NCBI GenBank assembly: GCA_003223645.1
Contig: QHVT01000008.1
Location: 124,001-188,000 of the forward strand
From: Acidobacteriota bacterium
Lineage (GTDB): Bacteria > Acidobacteriota > Thermoanaerobaculia > Gp7-AA8
Reading direction: 5' to 3'
Length of the DNA: 64,000 nucleotides
Position numbers and translations under genes: made by a program
Notes under the pieces: generated by a model
What the model was told of the DNA's origin: nothing
The model's input: the letters and a program-made list of their open reading frames with translations, nothing else
Databases searched by the model: none
In this document: in pieces, positions 1-9,083 of the stretch
Position numbering within the stretch: the first letter of the stretch is position 1
Layout: each line of letters begins with the position of its first letter

Positions 1-348
1 CGCGGCGTCCTCGAATCGCCGGACGACATCATCTTCGTCGCGGAACAGGACGGCGCGATTGCCGGCTACGTCTACGTCGCCCTGGAGCCGCTCTCGTGGA
101 AGGAGCTTCGCGGTCCGGCCGGCTTCATTCACGACGTCGCGATCGCCGAGGGATTCCGGCGGTCGGGCGTCGCCACCCAATTGATGAAGGCCGCGATCGA
201 CTGGCTGCGTACGCGCGGCGCGCCGCGCGTCATTCTCGGAACCGCCGCCCAAAACGCGCCGGCGCAAGCGCTTTTCCACCGCCTCCGTTTTCGCGACACG
301 ATGATCGAGATGACGCTGGAGTTGGATGAGGCGCGGCATCAAGAGTGA
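1..348 (+). CDS. GNAT-family N-acetyltransferase (5' end outside window)
   Basis: The reading frame is open from the first base and stops at 346-348, giving the last 115 residues of an acetyltransferase. The GNAT core is visible: a strand reading FIHDVAIAEGFRRSGVATQL contains the R/Q-x-x-G-x-A acetyl-CoA pyrophosphate loop (RRSGVA), and a later NAPAQALFHRLRF matches the helix-4 signature where family members carry Asn and Phe/Tyr. GNAT enzymes move an acetyl group from acetyl-CoA to an amine. The substrate cannot be told. The start lies upstream of the window. Confidence 0.85.
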   Translation, partial: RGVLESPDDIIFVAEQDGAIAGYVYVALEPLSWKELRGPAGFIHDVAIAEGFRRSGVATQLMKAAIDWLRTRGAPRVILGTAAQNAPAQALFHRLRFRDTMIEMTLELDEARHQE

Positions 349-473
349 ACTGCAACGCTGACAGTGCAAGAGTATCTGAAGCGACGGCGGTTCGCGCACG
401 ATCCGAAAGACGCGAATTCACTCGGAGCCGGATTCGTCAGCTCGATCGTCGAGGATCGTGATCGCGTCGCAAC

Positions 474-513
474 GAAGCGGGCGGCCGAGGGCGGCCGCCC
501 CTCCACTAAAACA
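474..513. repeat. Palindromic GC-rich repeat (family C, copy 1)
   Basis: A GGCGGCCGAGGGCGGCCGCC core next to CTCCACT sits just past the end of the lipoprotein gene. The same core with the same CTCCAC flank is at 35063-35135, so this is a dispersed family rather than a private terminator. It may still act as the terminator hairpin for the minus-strand gene. Confidence 0.6.
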
Positions 514-515
514 AC

Positions 516-902
516 CTACTGCCGCACATCCCTGGTCACTTCGATCGTCTGCGCTACATACCGCCCGTTGTCGTTGACGCCGCGAACGCTGATCTGATCG
601 CCGCGTTCGAGGTCGGTGACGTTGTACTCGCGGTTGTTGTACAGCACGCGCGTACGGCTGTCGTAGTAAATCGTCCCGCGCTGGTTCGTGCCGCTGCCGC
701 TCTGGCGCAGGTTGTTGACGTACGTGACGTCGAGATCGATGATCTGGTTGCGGGTGTCGATGGTGTTGACGTAACCCTGCACATCCGACGACTGCGTTGA
801 GGATGGGCTGCCCAGAATGATGTCGCCGAGGCCGCCGCTTCCCATCGAGCCGCAGGATGCGAGCAGAAGTACTGCGAAACTCAAAACAATTGCTCTTCGC
901 AT
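516..902 (-). CDS. Small lipoprotein, function unknown
   Basis: I chose the ATG at 902 because a strong GGAGGAG ribosome site lies just upstream and the protein then begins MRRAIVLSFAVLLLASCGS, a signal peptide ending in a lipobox (LLASC). The longer frame from 971 would put 23 odd residues in front. The mature part (about 110 residues) is rich in Asn, Asp and Thr and contains QGYVNTIDTRNQIIDLDVTY, DSRTRVLYNNREYNVTDLERGDQISVRG. This resembles small beta-barrel (OB or DUF5666-like) periplasmic lipoproteins. No enzyme motif is visible. It is transcribed divergently from the transporter gene at 935. Confidence 0.75.
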   Translation of the reverse strand: MRRAIVLSFAVLLLASCGSMGSGGLGDIILGSPSSTQSSDVQGYVNTIDTRNQIIDLDVTYVNNLRQSGSGTNQRGTIYYDSRTRVLYNNREYNVTDLERGDQISVRGVNDNGRYVAQTIEVTRDVRQ

Positions 903-934
903 CGTTGCTCCTCCACATGTCAGAATGAGCAAGT

Positions 935-2143
935 TTGACGCCGCATCGGTCGCGTTTTTACCTTCCGTCACTGATCGCGCTTCTCTATTTCAATCAGGGA
1001 TTTCCGTTCGGGATTTACGACCGCACGCTGAATCTCTACCTCAGCGTTTCGAAAGTCCCGCTCGCCACCATCGGCCTGCTCAGCACGGTCGGACTCGCGT
1101 GGACGCTGAAGCCGCTCTGGGCCCCGCTCGTCGACGCGATCACGACCTATCGCGCGTGGATCCTCGGCTCGCTCGCCGCTCTGACGCTCGCGCTCGCCGC
1201 CTTCGGCTTCGTGCCGCCCGCGAGCACGGGCTTCTGGATCGCCGCGACGGTGATGACGTTCGCGTCGGCGACGCAGGACATCGCAATCGACGCGTTGTCG
1301 ATTCGCATCACGCCGGCGGAACGAATCGGGATGGTGAACTCGGTCCGCGTGACGGCCGCGCGCGTCGCGTTCATCGTTGCCGGCGGCGGACTCGCCATCG
1401 TCGCCGACCGCATGCAATGGCGCGGCGCGTTTCTCATCGCCGCACTCGTCACGTTCCTCATCCTCGGGGCGACGCTGTTCGCCGTTCCGCGCGAAGCGGG
1501 CGGGATGGAACGTCACGAGAATCCGGTCCGCGCGCTCCTCGAATGGCTCGCGCGCCCGCAGTCGCTGCCGCTGCTCGCCGTCGTCCTTCTCTACCGCCTC
1601 GGCGACTCCGCGCTGCGGCCGATGGTCACGCCGTACTGGATCTCGCGCGGCTACACCGTGACCGAAGTCGGCAACGTGATGACGACCCTCGGCGTCACGT
1701 GCATCATCGCCGGCGCGATCGCCGGCGGCGCGTTTGTCGTCCGCTTCGGCATCTTCCGCGGCCTGCTCTGGCTCGGGCTCGTGCAGATGCTCTCGAACTT
1801 CGGCTACGCGTACGCCGCGGCGACGCATGCCGGCCGGCCGGTGATGTACGGCGCCGCGGTGATCGAATCGTTTTGTGATGGACTCGGAACCGCCGCGTTT
1901 CTCTCGTTCCTGATGTTCGTCTGCGAAAAAGAAAACGCAGCGACCGAGTACGCGATGCTGAGCGCCGTCTTCGCGATCTCGCGCACCGGCGCCGGGATGA
2001 TCAGCGGCTTTCTCGCGACGGACCTCGGGTTCGCGCGCTATTTCGCGCTCACGGCTGCGCTGGCGCTTCCGGCTCTTCTGCTGTTGCCATTGATCCGCGA
2101 ACGGGTGCGCGGCGCGGTGACACAAGTCGCCACAGACGCATGA
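935..2143 (+). CDS. MFS transporter of the PAT/AmpG-like family
   Basis: A 402-residue integral membrane protein with about 12 predicted hydrophobic segments. The stretch ATQDIAIDA (residues 112-120) is the hallmark of the PAT branch of the major facilitator superfamily, which includes AmpG (muropeptide import) and acetyl-CoA transporters. Length fits AmpG-like proteins. The start is a TTG at 935 with no clear ribosome site, so it is uncertain by a few codons. Cargo cannot be read from sequence, and no peptidoglycan-recycling gene is adjacent. The 3' end overlaps the convergent patatin gene by 95 bases. Confidence 0.85.
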   Translation: MTPHRSRFYLPSLIALLYFNQGFPFGIYDRTLNLYLSVSKVPLATIGLLSTVGLAWTLKPLWAPLVDAITTYRAWILGSLAALTLALAAFGFVPPASTGFWIAATVMTFASATQDIAIDALSIRITPAERIGMVNSVRVTAARVAFIVAGGGLAIVADRMQWRGAFLIAALVTFLILGATLFAVPREAGGMERHENPVRALLEWLARPQSLPLLAVVLLYRLGDSALRPMVTPYWISRGYTVTEVGNVMTTLGVTCIIAGAIAGGAFVVRFGIFRGLLWLGLVQMLSNFGYAYAAATHAGRPVMYGAAVIESFCDGLGTAAFLSFLMFVCEKENAATEYAMLSAVFAISRTGAGMISGFLATDLGFARYFALTAALALPALLLLPLIRERVRGAVTQVATDA

Positions 2144-2939
2144 GCCGCGCGCTCGGCGACGCGCCGTTCGCGCGGATGTCCGTTTCGACATGACGCTCGC
2201 CGAGGAGTACTTCACGCGCGCGCAGGTCGCCGAGACGCATCAGCTCCGCGAGCTTGTGCCAGCGGCGCTCGGTGAAACTGTACGGAAGGCGATGACGCGG
2301 ACGGATGACGACGACGCGTGGATCAGCGATCTCGTGATCGACGTCGAGGGCGTTCTTGTAAATGCCGCCTTCCGACTCGCCTTTGACCGTCATCAATATA
2401 ACGGCATCGCATCCGAGGCTGAAGGCGAATTCGTACGGCGCGTTGTTCGTGATCCCGCCGTCGCCGTAACGCCCGCCGTCGATGCGCGGCGTGCTCGTAT
2501 AAAACGGCGGCAGGTAATTCGCGGCGATCAGCACGTCGACGTCGCTGACCGGCACGATCACGTTCGCGCGATCGCGGAGGCGCGTGAGCGAGACGTAGCA
2601 TGGCAGCGCGTCCGGCGATGAGAGCGCGTCGCCGATGAAGCGCGCGAAGTTGCGCCGATGCATGCGCGCGTAGCGCCACGGCGACAGCTCGACGAAGAGA
2701 TTGCGCAGATCGACGTGCGGCATGCGCATGAACGACTTCCAGAAAAAGCGCACGCGATGCTCGCGCCGCGCGGCGACGATCGCCGCGTTCCACGATCCGG
2801 CGGAAACGCCGATGCAGACGGAAGGTTTTACGCCGAGAGCATGCAGCCGCTCGATCACGCCGACCTGAAACGCGCAGCGGGAAGAGCCGCCGGAGAAGAC
2901 GTAGGCGATATTCTTCGCATCGAGAAGGCGCTGCAGCAC
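2049..2939 (-). CDS. Patatin-like phospholipase
   Basis: A 296-residue patatin-family serine hydrolase expected to release fatty acids from membrane lipids. The oxyanion loop FSGGSSRCAF is at residues 15-24, the nucleophile motif GVSAGSW puts Ser at 46, and the catalytic Asp is in RYGDGG at about 160, so the Ser-Asp dyad is complete. No signal peptide is visible, so it is probably cytosolic. The GTG start at 2939 lacks a good ribosome site. It leaves only 16 bases to the divergent rsmE. The C-terminal 30 codons (Pro/Ala/Arg-rich) overlap the end of the transporter gene on the other strand. Confidence 0.88.
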   Translation of the reverse strand: MLQRLLDAKNIAYVFSGGSSRCAFQVGVIERLHALGVKPSVCIGVSAGSWNAAIVAARREHRVRFFWKSFMRMPHVDLRNLFVELSPWRYARMHRRNFARFIGDALSSPDALPCYVSLTRLRDRANVIVPVSDVDVLIAANYLPPFYTSTPRIDGGRYGDGGITNNAPYEFAFSLGCDAVILMTVKGESEGGIYKNALDVDHEIADPRVVVIRPRHRLPYSFTERRWHKLAELMRLGDLRAREVLLGERHVETDIRANGASPSARLMRLWRLVSPRRAPVRGSMATAEEPEAPAQP

Positions 2940-2955
2940 GCGAGCGATTATTCAC

Positions 2956-3648
2956 ATGCGACACCGGATTTACATCGATGCGATTCAGCCGACCGTCACC
3001 GTCAGCGGCGACGAGTTCCATCACTCGATCCGCGTCGTGCGTCTGCGCGAAGGCGAAGCCGTGGAGGTGTTCGATCGCACCGGAAAGATGGCGCATGCGA
3101 TCGTCGAGTCGATCGCGCGCGATCAAGCTGTCCTGAAAATCGGCGACGAAATCGCGTCGCGCGAGTCGTCGCTCAACATCACGCTGGCGATGGCGATCAT
3201 CCAGATGGAGAAATTCGAGCTCGTGTTGCAGAAGGCGACTGAGCTCGGCGTCCGCGCGATCATCCCGCTCGTCACCGATCGCATCGAGCTGCGCGCGGAA
3301 CGCTACGCGGGCAAGCACGAGCGATGGGAGCGCATCCTCTTCGAAGCGGTGAAGCAATCGGGCCGCAGCGTCGTTCCGGCGATCGAATCGCCGGCATCGT
3401 TCGATGATGTGATTGCGTTAGGCGGTTTGAAGATCGTGTTCGACGCCGACGCTTCTCCCTCAACCGTCGAACCGCGCGACCGCGTCACCCTCTTCATCGG
3501 CCCCGAAGGCGGATGGAGCGAGCGTGAGCTCGCGCTGGCGCGCGATCACGGCGCGCATTTCCAGCGCCTCGGTCCGCGCCGCCTGCGCGCCGAGACCGCT
3601 GCGATCGTTGCTACAGCTGTCATTGCTGCGCGTTTCGCAGACCTATGA
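2956..3648 (+). CDS. rsmE: 16S rRNA (uracil-1498-N3)-methyltransferase RsmE
   Basis: A 230-residue SPOUT methyltransferase that methylates N3 of U1498 in the decoding region of 16S rRNA using S-adenosylmethionine. It has an N-terminal PUA-like part (SGDEFHHSIRVVRLREGE, about 17-34) and the C-terminal knot with GPEGGWSE (182-189) and LGPRRLRAETA (205-215), both diagnostic of RsmE. Length is normal (240 in E. coli). It is divergent from the patatin gene and upstream of citrate synthase. Confidence 0.95.
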   Translation: MRHRIYIDAIQPTVTVSGDEFHHSIRVVRLREGEAVEVFDRTGKMAHAIVESIARDQAVLKIGDEIASRESSLNITLAMAIIQMEKFELVLQKATELGVRAIIPLVTDRIELRAERYAGKHERWERILFEAVKQSGRSVVPAIESPASFDDVIALGGLKIVFDADASPSTVEPRDRVTLFIGPEGGWSERELALARDHGAHFQRLGPRRLRAETAAIVATAVIAARFADL

Positions 3649-3712
3649 CGATCATCACCGCTGCGAGTGAAGATGCTGCGTAGAGTCCCGTTCCAAGAAG
3701 GAGGACTCCGCC

Positions 3713-5068
3713 GTGCCGACCGACACACTCGCCTCTCCTGATGTAGTAGATTACAGCGCCCTGAAACCTGGAGGTGGCTTGGTGCCCGAAACCCTGACGA
3801 TTACAGACAACCGGACCGGCAAGACGTACGACGTGCCGATCAAGGAAGGGACCATCAAGGCACTCGATCTGCGGCAGATTAAAATCGCGGAAGACGATTT
3901 CGGCCTCATGACCTACGACCCGGCGTTCATGAACACCGCGTCGTGCCGCAGCTCCATCACCTACATCGACGGCGACAAAGGCATCCTCGAATATCGCGGC
4001 TATCCGATCGAGCAGCTCGCGGAGAAAGCGACGTATCTCGAAGTCGCGTACCTCCTGCTCAACGGCGAGCTGCCGTCAAAAGAACAGCTCGCGAATTGGG
4101 TGGACACGGTCACGCATCACACGATCCTCAACGAAAACTTCCGGCATCTCATCGACTCGTTCCGCTACAACGCGCATCCGATGGGACGCTTCATCTCCTC
4201 GATGGCCGCCCTCGGCACGTTCTATCCGGAAGCGAAAAACATCTCCGACGCGACGACACGGCAGAAACAGATCGAGCGTATCGTCGCCAAGGTCATCACC
4301 ATCGCCGCGTTCAACTACCGCAGCATGGTCGGGATGCCGTACGCGTATCCCGACAATGACCTCTCCTACCCCGGCAATTTCCTGAACATGATGTACAAGA
4401 TGACGGAGGTGAAGTACACGCCGAACCCCGTGCTCGAGCACGCGCTGGACGTGCTGTTCATCCTCCACGCCGATCACGAACAGAATTGTTCGACCAACGC
4501 GATGCGCGCGGTCGGCAGTTCCGAAGTCGATCCGTATTCAGCGGTCGCGGCGGCGGCGGCGGCGCTCTTCGGTCCGCTGCACGGCGGCGCGAACGAAGCG
4601 GTCATCAAGATGCTGAACGAGATCGGCTCGATGAGCGCGATCCCCGACTTCATCAAGCGCGTGAAGAGCGGCGAAGGCACGAAGCTGATGGGCTTCGGCC
4701 ACCGCGTCTACAAGAACTACGACCCGCGCGCGAAGCTGATCAAGAAAGTCGCGTACGACGTGTTCGAAGTGACGGGCAAGAACCCGCTGATCGACATCGC
4801 CGTGGAGCTCGAGCGCATCGCACTCGAAGACGAGTACTTCATCAAGCGCAAGCTCTACCCGAACGTCGACTTCTACTCGGGCCTGATCTATCAGGCGCTC
4901 CGCTTTCCGATGGAGATGTTCACGGTGCTCTTCGCCATCCCGCGCGTGTCCGGCTGGCTCGCGCAGTGGCAGGAGATGCTGGACGATCCCGATCAGAAGA
5001 TCGCGCGCCCGCGGCAGATTTTCACCGGGGCCGCGCGACGCGACTACGTGGCGATGGATCAGCGTTAG
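3713..5068 (+). CDS. gltA: Citrate synthase
   Basis: Condenses acetyl-CoA and oxaloacetate to citrate, the entry step of the TCA cycle. The 451-residue protein is a bacterial type II enzyme: an N-terminal beta domain (KTYDVPIKEGTIKALDLRQI), then LHADHEQN (251-258), GPLHGGANE (288-296), GFGHRVYKNYDPRAK (328-341) and PNVDFYSG (383-390). These place the catalytic histidines at 290 and 330 and Asp at 386. The GTG start at 3713 is set by an AAGGAGG site about 11 bases upstream. It is longer than E. coli GltA (427) because of about 20 extra N-terminal residues. Confidence 0.96.
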   Translation: MPTDTLASPDVVDYSALKPGGGLVPETLTITDNRTGKTYDVPIKEGTIKALDLRQIKIAEDDFGLMTYDPAFMNTASCRSSITYIDGDKGILEYRGYPIEQLAEKATYLEVAYLLLNGELPSKEQLANWVDTVTHHTILNENFRHLIDSFRYNAHPMGRFISSMAALGTFYPEAKNISDATTRQKQIERIVAKVITIAAFNYRSMVGMPYAYPDNDLSYPGNFLNMMYKMTEVKYTPNPVLEHALDVLFILHADHEQNCSTNAMRAVGSSEVDPYSAVAAAAAALFGPLHGGANEAVIKMLNEIGSMSAIPDFIKRVKSGEGTKLMGFGHRVYKNYDPRAKLIKKVAYDVFEVTGKNPLIDIAVELERIALEDEYFIKRKLYPNVDFYSGLIYQALRFPMEMFTVLFAIPRVSGWLAQWQEMLDDPDQKIARPRQIFTGAARRDYVAMDQR

Positions 5069-5535
5069 CCGCGGTACGCGCTCAGCACGAACACGACGAC
5101 GTCGGCCAGCGCGTGAGCCACGATCAGCGGCCATAGATTCCGGGCGCGCCAAAACAGCGCGCCCAACAAAAACCCCAGAGGGATGACGCTCACCGCACTG
5201 AGCGGACCCTGATAGAGGTGATACGCGAAACGCAGAAGCGCGCTCGCCGTCACCGCGATGGCCGCTCCCTTTTCGGCGAGCGACGCGATGACGAAGCCCG
5301 TGACCGCCAGTTCCTCGAACGCCGCGTTCCCGATCAGAAAGACGAGCATGAGCCAGACGGGCACATGCGCGGTGAACGCGATCGAGCGCAGTCCGCGGGC
5401 ATCGGGAACGATGAGGAAGATCAGCGTTGCGGTGACCCAATAAACGAGTAGATAGATCACGAAAAGCGGGATCCCCGCGGCGGCGGCGCGCCAGGAAAAC
5501 TGCAGGCCGAGGCGGCGGATGCGGTCCGACATCAT
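5065..5535 (-). CDS. CPBP-family intramembrane glutamic protease
   Basis: A small, strongly hydrophobic protein (156 residues from the ATG at 5535) of the CPBP/Abi intramembrane protease family. Motif 1 is FEELAVTG (double Glu kept, the usual Arg absent), motif 2 is LLRFAYHLYQGP, and motif 3 is LIVAHALADVVVF (H-x3-D). This LYQG subtype is common in bacteria, and substrates are mostly unknown. The ATG at 5535 overlaps the prmA stop as TGATG, suggesting translational coupling. A GTG at 5562 would add nine residues. Its last codons overlap the gltA stop by four bases. Confidence 0.78.
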   Translation of the reverse strand: MMSDRIRRLGLQFSWRAAAAGIPLFVIYLLVYWVTATLIFLIVPDARGLRSIAFTAHVPVWLMLVFLIGNAAFEELAVTGFVIASLAEKGAAIAVTASALLRFAYHLYQGPLSAVSVIPLGFLLGALFWRARNLWPLIVAHALADVVVFVLSAYRG

Positions 5536-6338
5536 CAGCGCCGGAACAAGCCCACCCACCACTCCCCTTTCTCGCGCTCGCGCGCGAGCTCGAGTCCATG
5601 TGCGAGCGCCGCGTCGACGACGTCTTTTTTTCGCGTCGTGAGGATGCCGCTGAGAATCAGCTGCGCGCCGTCCGCCATGCGCGACACGATCTGCGGAAGC
5701 TGCGGCAGGATGACCTCGGGGATGATGTTCATCGTGATCATGTCGAATGCGCCGCCGCGCAGCGCTTCGACGCTGCCGATGAAGATCTCGTAGTCCGCGC
5801 GATTGCGCATGCGGTTGTCGCGCAGCGCGCCGTACGCGTCGGCGTCGTTGTCGAAGGCGATGACGTTCGATGCGCCGAGGAGCAGCATCGCGATCGCGAG
5901 AATGCCGCTGCCCGAGCCGACGTCGAGACCGTGTTTGCCGCGAAGATCGAGCGATTCCAGCATCTCGATGCAGAGCGACGTCGTCTCGTGCGAGCCGGTG
6001 CCGAACGCCTGCTCCTGCGGGATGACGATCGTGAACCGGTCGCTGTCGCGCGGGAAGAGCGAAGCGTCCGGCGCGACGATGAAGCGCTCGCCGATCACGA
6101 TTGGCTCGAGCGATTGCTGGTAGACCTCGAGCCAGTCGACGCGCTCGCGCTCCACATTCTGCAACTCGAACTCACCGAGCATCCGCGCCGCCGCCTCGCG
6201 ATCCTCGGCGGAATCAAAGTACGCGGAGACCACTCCGTCGCTCGACGTGCTGCCGGTCGACTTCGTGAGGAAGAGCCGCGCCTGAATCAATTCTTCGTCG
6301 TTGCCGTCGAAGAAGATCTCGAGGATGAAGTCACGCAT
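5535..6338 (-). CDS. prmA: Ribosomal protein L11 methyltransferase
   Basis: A 267-residue PrmA that trimethylates L11 with S-adenosylmethionine. The family motif [10 protein letters not shown] lies near residue 111, followed by the SAM-binding [13 protein letters not shown], the acidic end of strand 2 (FDNDADA), and the MNIIPEVI stretch in place of the usual NIL motif. Length is slightly below the E. coli protein (293) owing to a short N-terminal L11-binding domain. It starts eight bases inside the end of the pyrophosphatase gene, so ppa-prmA-CPBP is one tight minus-strand run. Confidence 0.92.
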   Translation of the reverse strand: MRDFILEIFFDGNDEELIQARLFLTKSTGSTSSDGVVSAYFDSAEDREAAARMLGEFELQNVERERVDWLEVYQQSLEPIVIGERFIVAPDASLFPRDSDRFTIVIPQEQAFGTGSHETTSLCIEMLESLDLRGKHGLDVGSGSGILAIAMLLLGASNVIAFDNDADAYGALRDNRMRNRADYEIFIGSVEALRGGAFDMITMNIIPEVILPQLPQIVSRMADGAQLILSGILTTRKKDVVDAALAHGLELAREREKGEWWVGLFRR

Positions 6339-6933
6339 CGCCGAAATGCGCGCGATAGTCTTCCATCGCCGCCTGAACCACCGCTGACGCGTGATCGAAT
6401 CCGTAGCGCGCGACGACGCGGATGCGCGGCGGCTCGCCCGGCACGAGCTTGTACGTCGAGAAGTAATGCTCGAGCCGCTCGACCAGCACCTGCGGCACGT
6501 CGGCGATGTCCTTCGCGCCGCCCCACACGTAATCCCCCTGCAGCACCGCGATGATCTTGTCGTCCGCTTCGCCGCGATCGTGCAACTGCAGCCCGCCGAT
6601 CACGCGCGCCGGAATCAACACCTCCGACTTCGTGATCGGCCGCTCGCTCAGCACGCAAATGTCGAGCGGATCGCCGTCGCCTTTTTCCGCGCCCGGCGAA
6701 AGCCGCGTCACCTGCTCCGCGCAATACGTCTGCGGAATGAACCCGTACAACGCCGGCGGCTGCGAAGACGTGCGCTGCGGCCGGTCGACTTTCAGATAGC
6801 CGCTCGCCTTGTCGACTTCGTACTTGATGAGATCGAACGGCGTGATCTCGACAAAAACATTCACCACCCGCGGCGCATCTTCGCCGGCCGAGAGGCCGTG
6901 CCACGGGTGGGGGCGCCAGCGGGCGAAGTTCAT
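6331..6933 (-). CDS. ppa: Inorganic pyrophosphatase (family I)
   Basis: A 200-residue cytosolic enzyme that hydrolyses pyrophosphate and so pulls biosynthetic reactions forward. The metal-binding signature [11 protein letters not shown] (D-x-D-P-x-D) and the later [10 protein letters not shown], with [15 protein letters not shown] near the N-terminus, identify the soluble Mg-dependent family I. The C-terminus overlaps prmA by eight bases. Its ATG overlaps the stop of the upstream PIN-like gene as ATGA. Confidence 0.95.
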   Translation of the reverse strand: MNFARWRPHPWHGLSAGEDAPRVVNVFVEITPFDLIKYEVDKASGYLKVDRPQRTSSQPPALYGFIPQTYCAEQVTRLSPGAEKGDGDPLDICVLSERPITKSEVLIPARVIGGLQLHDRGEADDKIIAVLQGDYVWGGAKDIADVPQVLVERLEHYFSTYKLVPGEPPRIRVVARYGFDHASAVVQAAMEDYRAHFGDA

Positions 6934-7253
6934 GGCGTGATGATACGCAGCTCTCCAGGTTTCATTTCACGAAGAGCCTGAATTGCTCGTGGCAGCAACG
7001 GACCGATGTGCTCCATTCGATTCGATGGAGCATCGAAGACAATGATTCGAAGCTTCGATTTCGAGAGGTTCTGTTGGTACTGCAGGCTCTGATCGGCCGT
7101 GAGGAATGCGTCGAAGCCCGCGGATTCGGCCAGACGAAGCAGCGCGCCGTTCTTCGTTCGGGACCATCCTCGCTGCGGAACCGTGAACACCTCGAAGCCG
7201 GGCATCTCTCGACGAATCGGCTTCGGCAACGATTCGTCAATGAGCACCAGCAA
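6930..7253 (-). CDS. DUF5615-type PIN-like protein (probable toxin-like partner)
   Basis: A 107-residue protein beginning [13 protein letters not shown], with [19 protein letters not shown] in the middle and [10 protein letters not shown] at the end. This is the DUF5615 (PIN-like, Mut7-C-related) pattern, with conserved acidic residues after the first strand (IDE) and in the LTADQ segment. Such proteins almost always sit directly after a DUF433 gene, as here (17-base overlap), and the pair is regarded as toxin-antitoxin-like although activity is rarely shown. The stop overlaps the ppa start by four bases, so the pair may read through into ppa. Confidence 0.85.
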   Translation of the reverse strand: MLVLIDESLPKPIRREMPGFEVFTVPQRGWSRTKNGALLRLAESAGFDAFLTADQSLQYQQNLSKSKLRIIVFDAPSNRMEHIGPLLPRAIQALREMKPGELRIITP

Positions 7254-7458
7254 GCGTCACCAGCGCATCTTTTGCAAGCTCGAGCGCTGCAATCGCCTGC
7301 TCGCGCGTCACCGAGGGGAAGTCCTCGAGAAACTGCTCGATCGAGTCCCCGGCCTCGAGATAGTCGATGAAATTCTTGAGCGGCACTCGAGTGCCGGCGA
7401 AGACGACGGCGCCACCCTGCACCTCGGGGTCCGACGAGATGACTTGAGCGGGTGTCAT
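7237..7458 (-). CDS. DUF433 antitoxin-like protein
   Basis: A 73-residue protein with the DUF433 signature PEVQGGAVVFAGTRVPLKNFIDYLEAGDSIEQFLEDFPSVTREQAIAALE, a small winged-helix-type DNA-binding fold. By family precedent it is the antitoxin or regulator of the DUF5615 protein encoded directly downstream with overlapping ends. If the pair autoregulates, the operator should lie in 7459-7524, where no clear dyad was found apart from the GGCGGGCGAGACGCCCGC hairpin. Confidence 0.88.
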   Translation of the reverse strand: MTPAQVISSDPEVQGGAVVFAGTRVPLKNFIDYLEAGDSIEQFLEDFPSVTREQAIAALELAKDALVTLAGAH

Positions 7459-7499
7459 CGGGTGATTCTATCTCGCCGCCACGCCAAGCGCCGCTCCTC

Positions 7500-7524
7500 T
7501 AGGCGGGCGAGACGCCCGCGCTCC
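7500..7524. repeat. Short palindrome GGCGGGCGAGACGCCCGC
   Basis: A GCGGGCG/CGCCCGC hairpin with a GAGA-type loop lies between the minus-strand membrane-protein gene and the DUF433 gene. It could terminate the upstream transcript or be another dispersed palindrome. No U-tract follows on the minus strand. Confidence 0.45.
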
Positions 7525-7863
7525 TTAGGCGGCCAATCGCCGCTGCGCGCGGTAGTACGCGACGAAGAACAGCAGCACGAACCCGACGAGCCACAATGCG
7601 ACCGCGAGCAACGCGAGCGGACGCCCTCCTCGCAAGCCGAGAACGGCCGCGGCGAAGCACGTGAACATCGCGGTGCGGAAGCGGCGGAGTTGTTCTTCGA
7701 TGCGCGCGAGATCATTCGATGCCGGACCGGACATCGCGGCGATCGCGAGCGCGGCGGCGGCGAAGATGGGGATGAGGAAGAGCGCGCGTGGCACGATCAC
7801 AAGGGCCGAGACGCCGCCGAGGAAGAGGACGATCGCGAGGAAAGCGCAGAGGACGCGGACCAT
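7525..7863 (-). CDS. Small membrane protein, unknown function
   Basis: A 112-residue protein with about four hydrophobic segments: residues 4-25 (LCAFLAIVLFLGGVSALVIV), 28-45, 65-77 (FTCFAAAVLGL) and 82-103 (LALLAVALWLVGFVLLFFVAY). A basic tail (RAQRRLAA) follows. No family is recognised. It stands alone between the DUF433 pair and dnaJ. Confidence 0.6.
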   Translation of the reverse strand: MVRVLCAFLAIVLFLGGVSALVIVPRALFLIPIFAAAALAIAAMSGPASNDLARIEEQLRRFRTAMFTCFAAAVLGLRGGRPLALLAVALWLVGFVLLFFVAYYRAQRRLAA

Positions 7864-7885
7864 GAAACCGATTTCGATGGTAGCA

Positions 7886-7961
7886 GCTTTGGACTGCGGC
7901 AGCTACGCTGCCGCTTTCGCATACGCTCAAAACGGCGGTGTTAGCCGCCGCACTCCAAAGC
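7886..7961. repeat. Composite palindromic repeat (family D, copy 1)
   Basis: Outer arms GCTTTGGA and TCCAAAGC enclose two inner hairpins, GCGGCAGC-TA-CGCTGCCGC and CGGCGG...CCGCCG. The copy at 61603-61676 has the same layout and nearly the same left half (TTTGGACTGCGGCAGCTACG is shared). The element lies just downstream of dnaJ, where it could also fold in the transcript. Confidence 0.75.
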
Positions 7962-9079
7962 TACGAGAAAAACTCCTTCACCTTATCCATCATCTTCTTC
8001 TCCGACGGCGGGTTCTCGCCGTCGAGCACCGCCAGCTGTTCGAGAAGGGCGCGCCGTTCGGGCGAGAGCGACGTCGGGATTTTCACGGCGACGTGGACGT
8101 AGTGGTCGCCGCGGCCGTTGCCGTCGATGAAGGGGACGCCTTTGCCGCGCAGGCGGTAGACCTGGTTCGGCTGGGTGCCGGCAGTGATTTTCAGCGGCTC
8201 GGCGCCGTCGATGGTGTCGGTCTCCACCTCGCCGCCGAGGGCGGCCTGGGTGATGCTGATGGTCTGCTCGGCGTGGATGTCGTAGTCGCGGCGCGTGAAC
8301 TTCGGATGTTCGCGCACGCTGATGAAGACGTACAGATCGCCGGCCGGTCCGCCGCTGAATCCGGACTCCCCTTCTCCGGCGACGCGCAAACGGGAGCCAT
8401 CGTCGACGCCGGCGGGAATCTTCACCGCGATTTTTTTCTCTTCGCGCACGCGTCCCGCGCCGTTGCACGCGACGCATGGATCCTGGATCACTTTTCCCGC
8501 GCCGCCGCATTGCGGACAGGTGCGCGAGACCGCGAAGAATCCCTGCGAGTAGCGAATCTGTCCGCGTCCGCCGCATCCGGTGCACGTCACCGGCTGCGTG
8601 CCCGGTTTCGCGCCTGACCCGTGACACGTCTCGCACGACACCACGCGCGGCACATTGAGCGAGACGTCCTTGCCGAACGCCGCCTCCATGAAATCGAGCG
8701 TGAGGTCGTAGCGGAGATCGTTGCCGCGCGCGGCGCGCGCGCCGCGCCGTCCGCCGCGATTGCCGAAGATGTCGCCGAAGCCGAACAGGTCGCCGAGGAT
8801 GTCGCCGAAGTCGGCGAACTGATTCGGATCGAATCCGCCGAAGCCGCCGGCGCCCTGGTGTCCGAAGCGGTCGTAGCGCGCGCGCTTCTCCTCATCGGAG
8901 AGCACGCCGTACGCTTCCGCCGCCTCCTTGAACTTCTCCTCCGCGCTCGCGTCGCCCGGATTTTTGTCGGGGTGGTACTTCAGCGCGAGCTTGCGGTAAG
9001 CCTTCTTGATGTCGTCGAGCGCCGCCGACCGTTGCAGGCCGAGGACCTCGTAGTAGTCGCGTTTTTCTGTCGTGGCCAT
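7961..9079 (-). CDS. dnaJ: Chaperone DnaJ (Hsp40)
   Basis: A full-length 372-residue type I DnaJ, the co-chaperone that stimulates DnaK ATPase and delivers substrates. The J domain has the HPD triad at 36-38 ([10 protein letters not shown]). A Gly/Phe-rich linker ([18 protein letters not shown]) follows, then four zinc-binding C-x-x-C-x-G-x-G repeats ([32 protein letters not shown]) and the C-terminal substrate domain. It starts four bases after dnaK ends, in a hrcA-grpE-dnaK-dnaJ order. Confidence 0.97.
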   Translation of the reverse strand: MATTEKRDYYEVLGLQRSAALDDIKKAYRKLALKYHPDKNPGDASAEEKFKEAAEAYGVLSDEEKRARYDRFGHQGAGGFGGFDPNQFADFGDILGDLFGFGDIFGNRGGRRGARAARGNDLRYDLTLDFMEAAFGKDVSLNVPRVVSCETCHGSGAKPGTQPVTCTGCGGRGQIRYSQGFFAVSRTCPQCGGAGKVIQDPCVACNGAGRVREEKKIAVKIPAGVDDGSRLRVAGEGESGFSGGPAGDLYVFISVREHPKFTRRDYDIHAEQTISITQAALGGEVETDTIDGAEPLKITAGTQPNQVYRLRGKGVPFIDGNGRGDHYVHVAVKIPTSLSPERRALLEQLAVLDGENPPSEKKMMDKVKEFFS

Positions 9080-9083
9080 GCGT

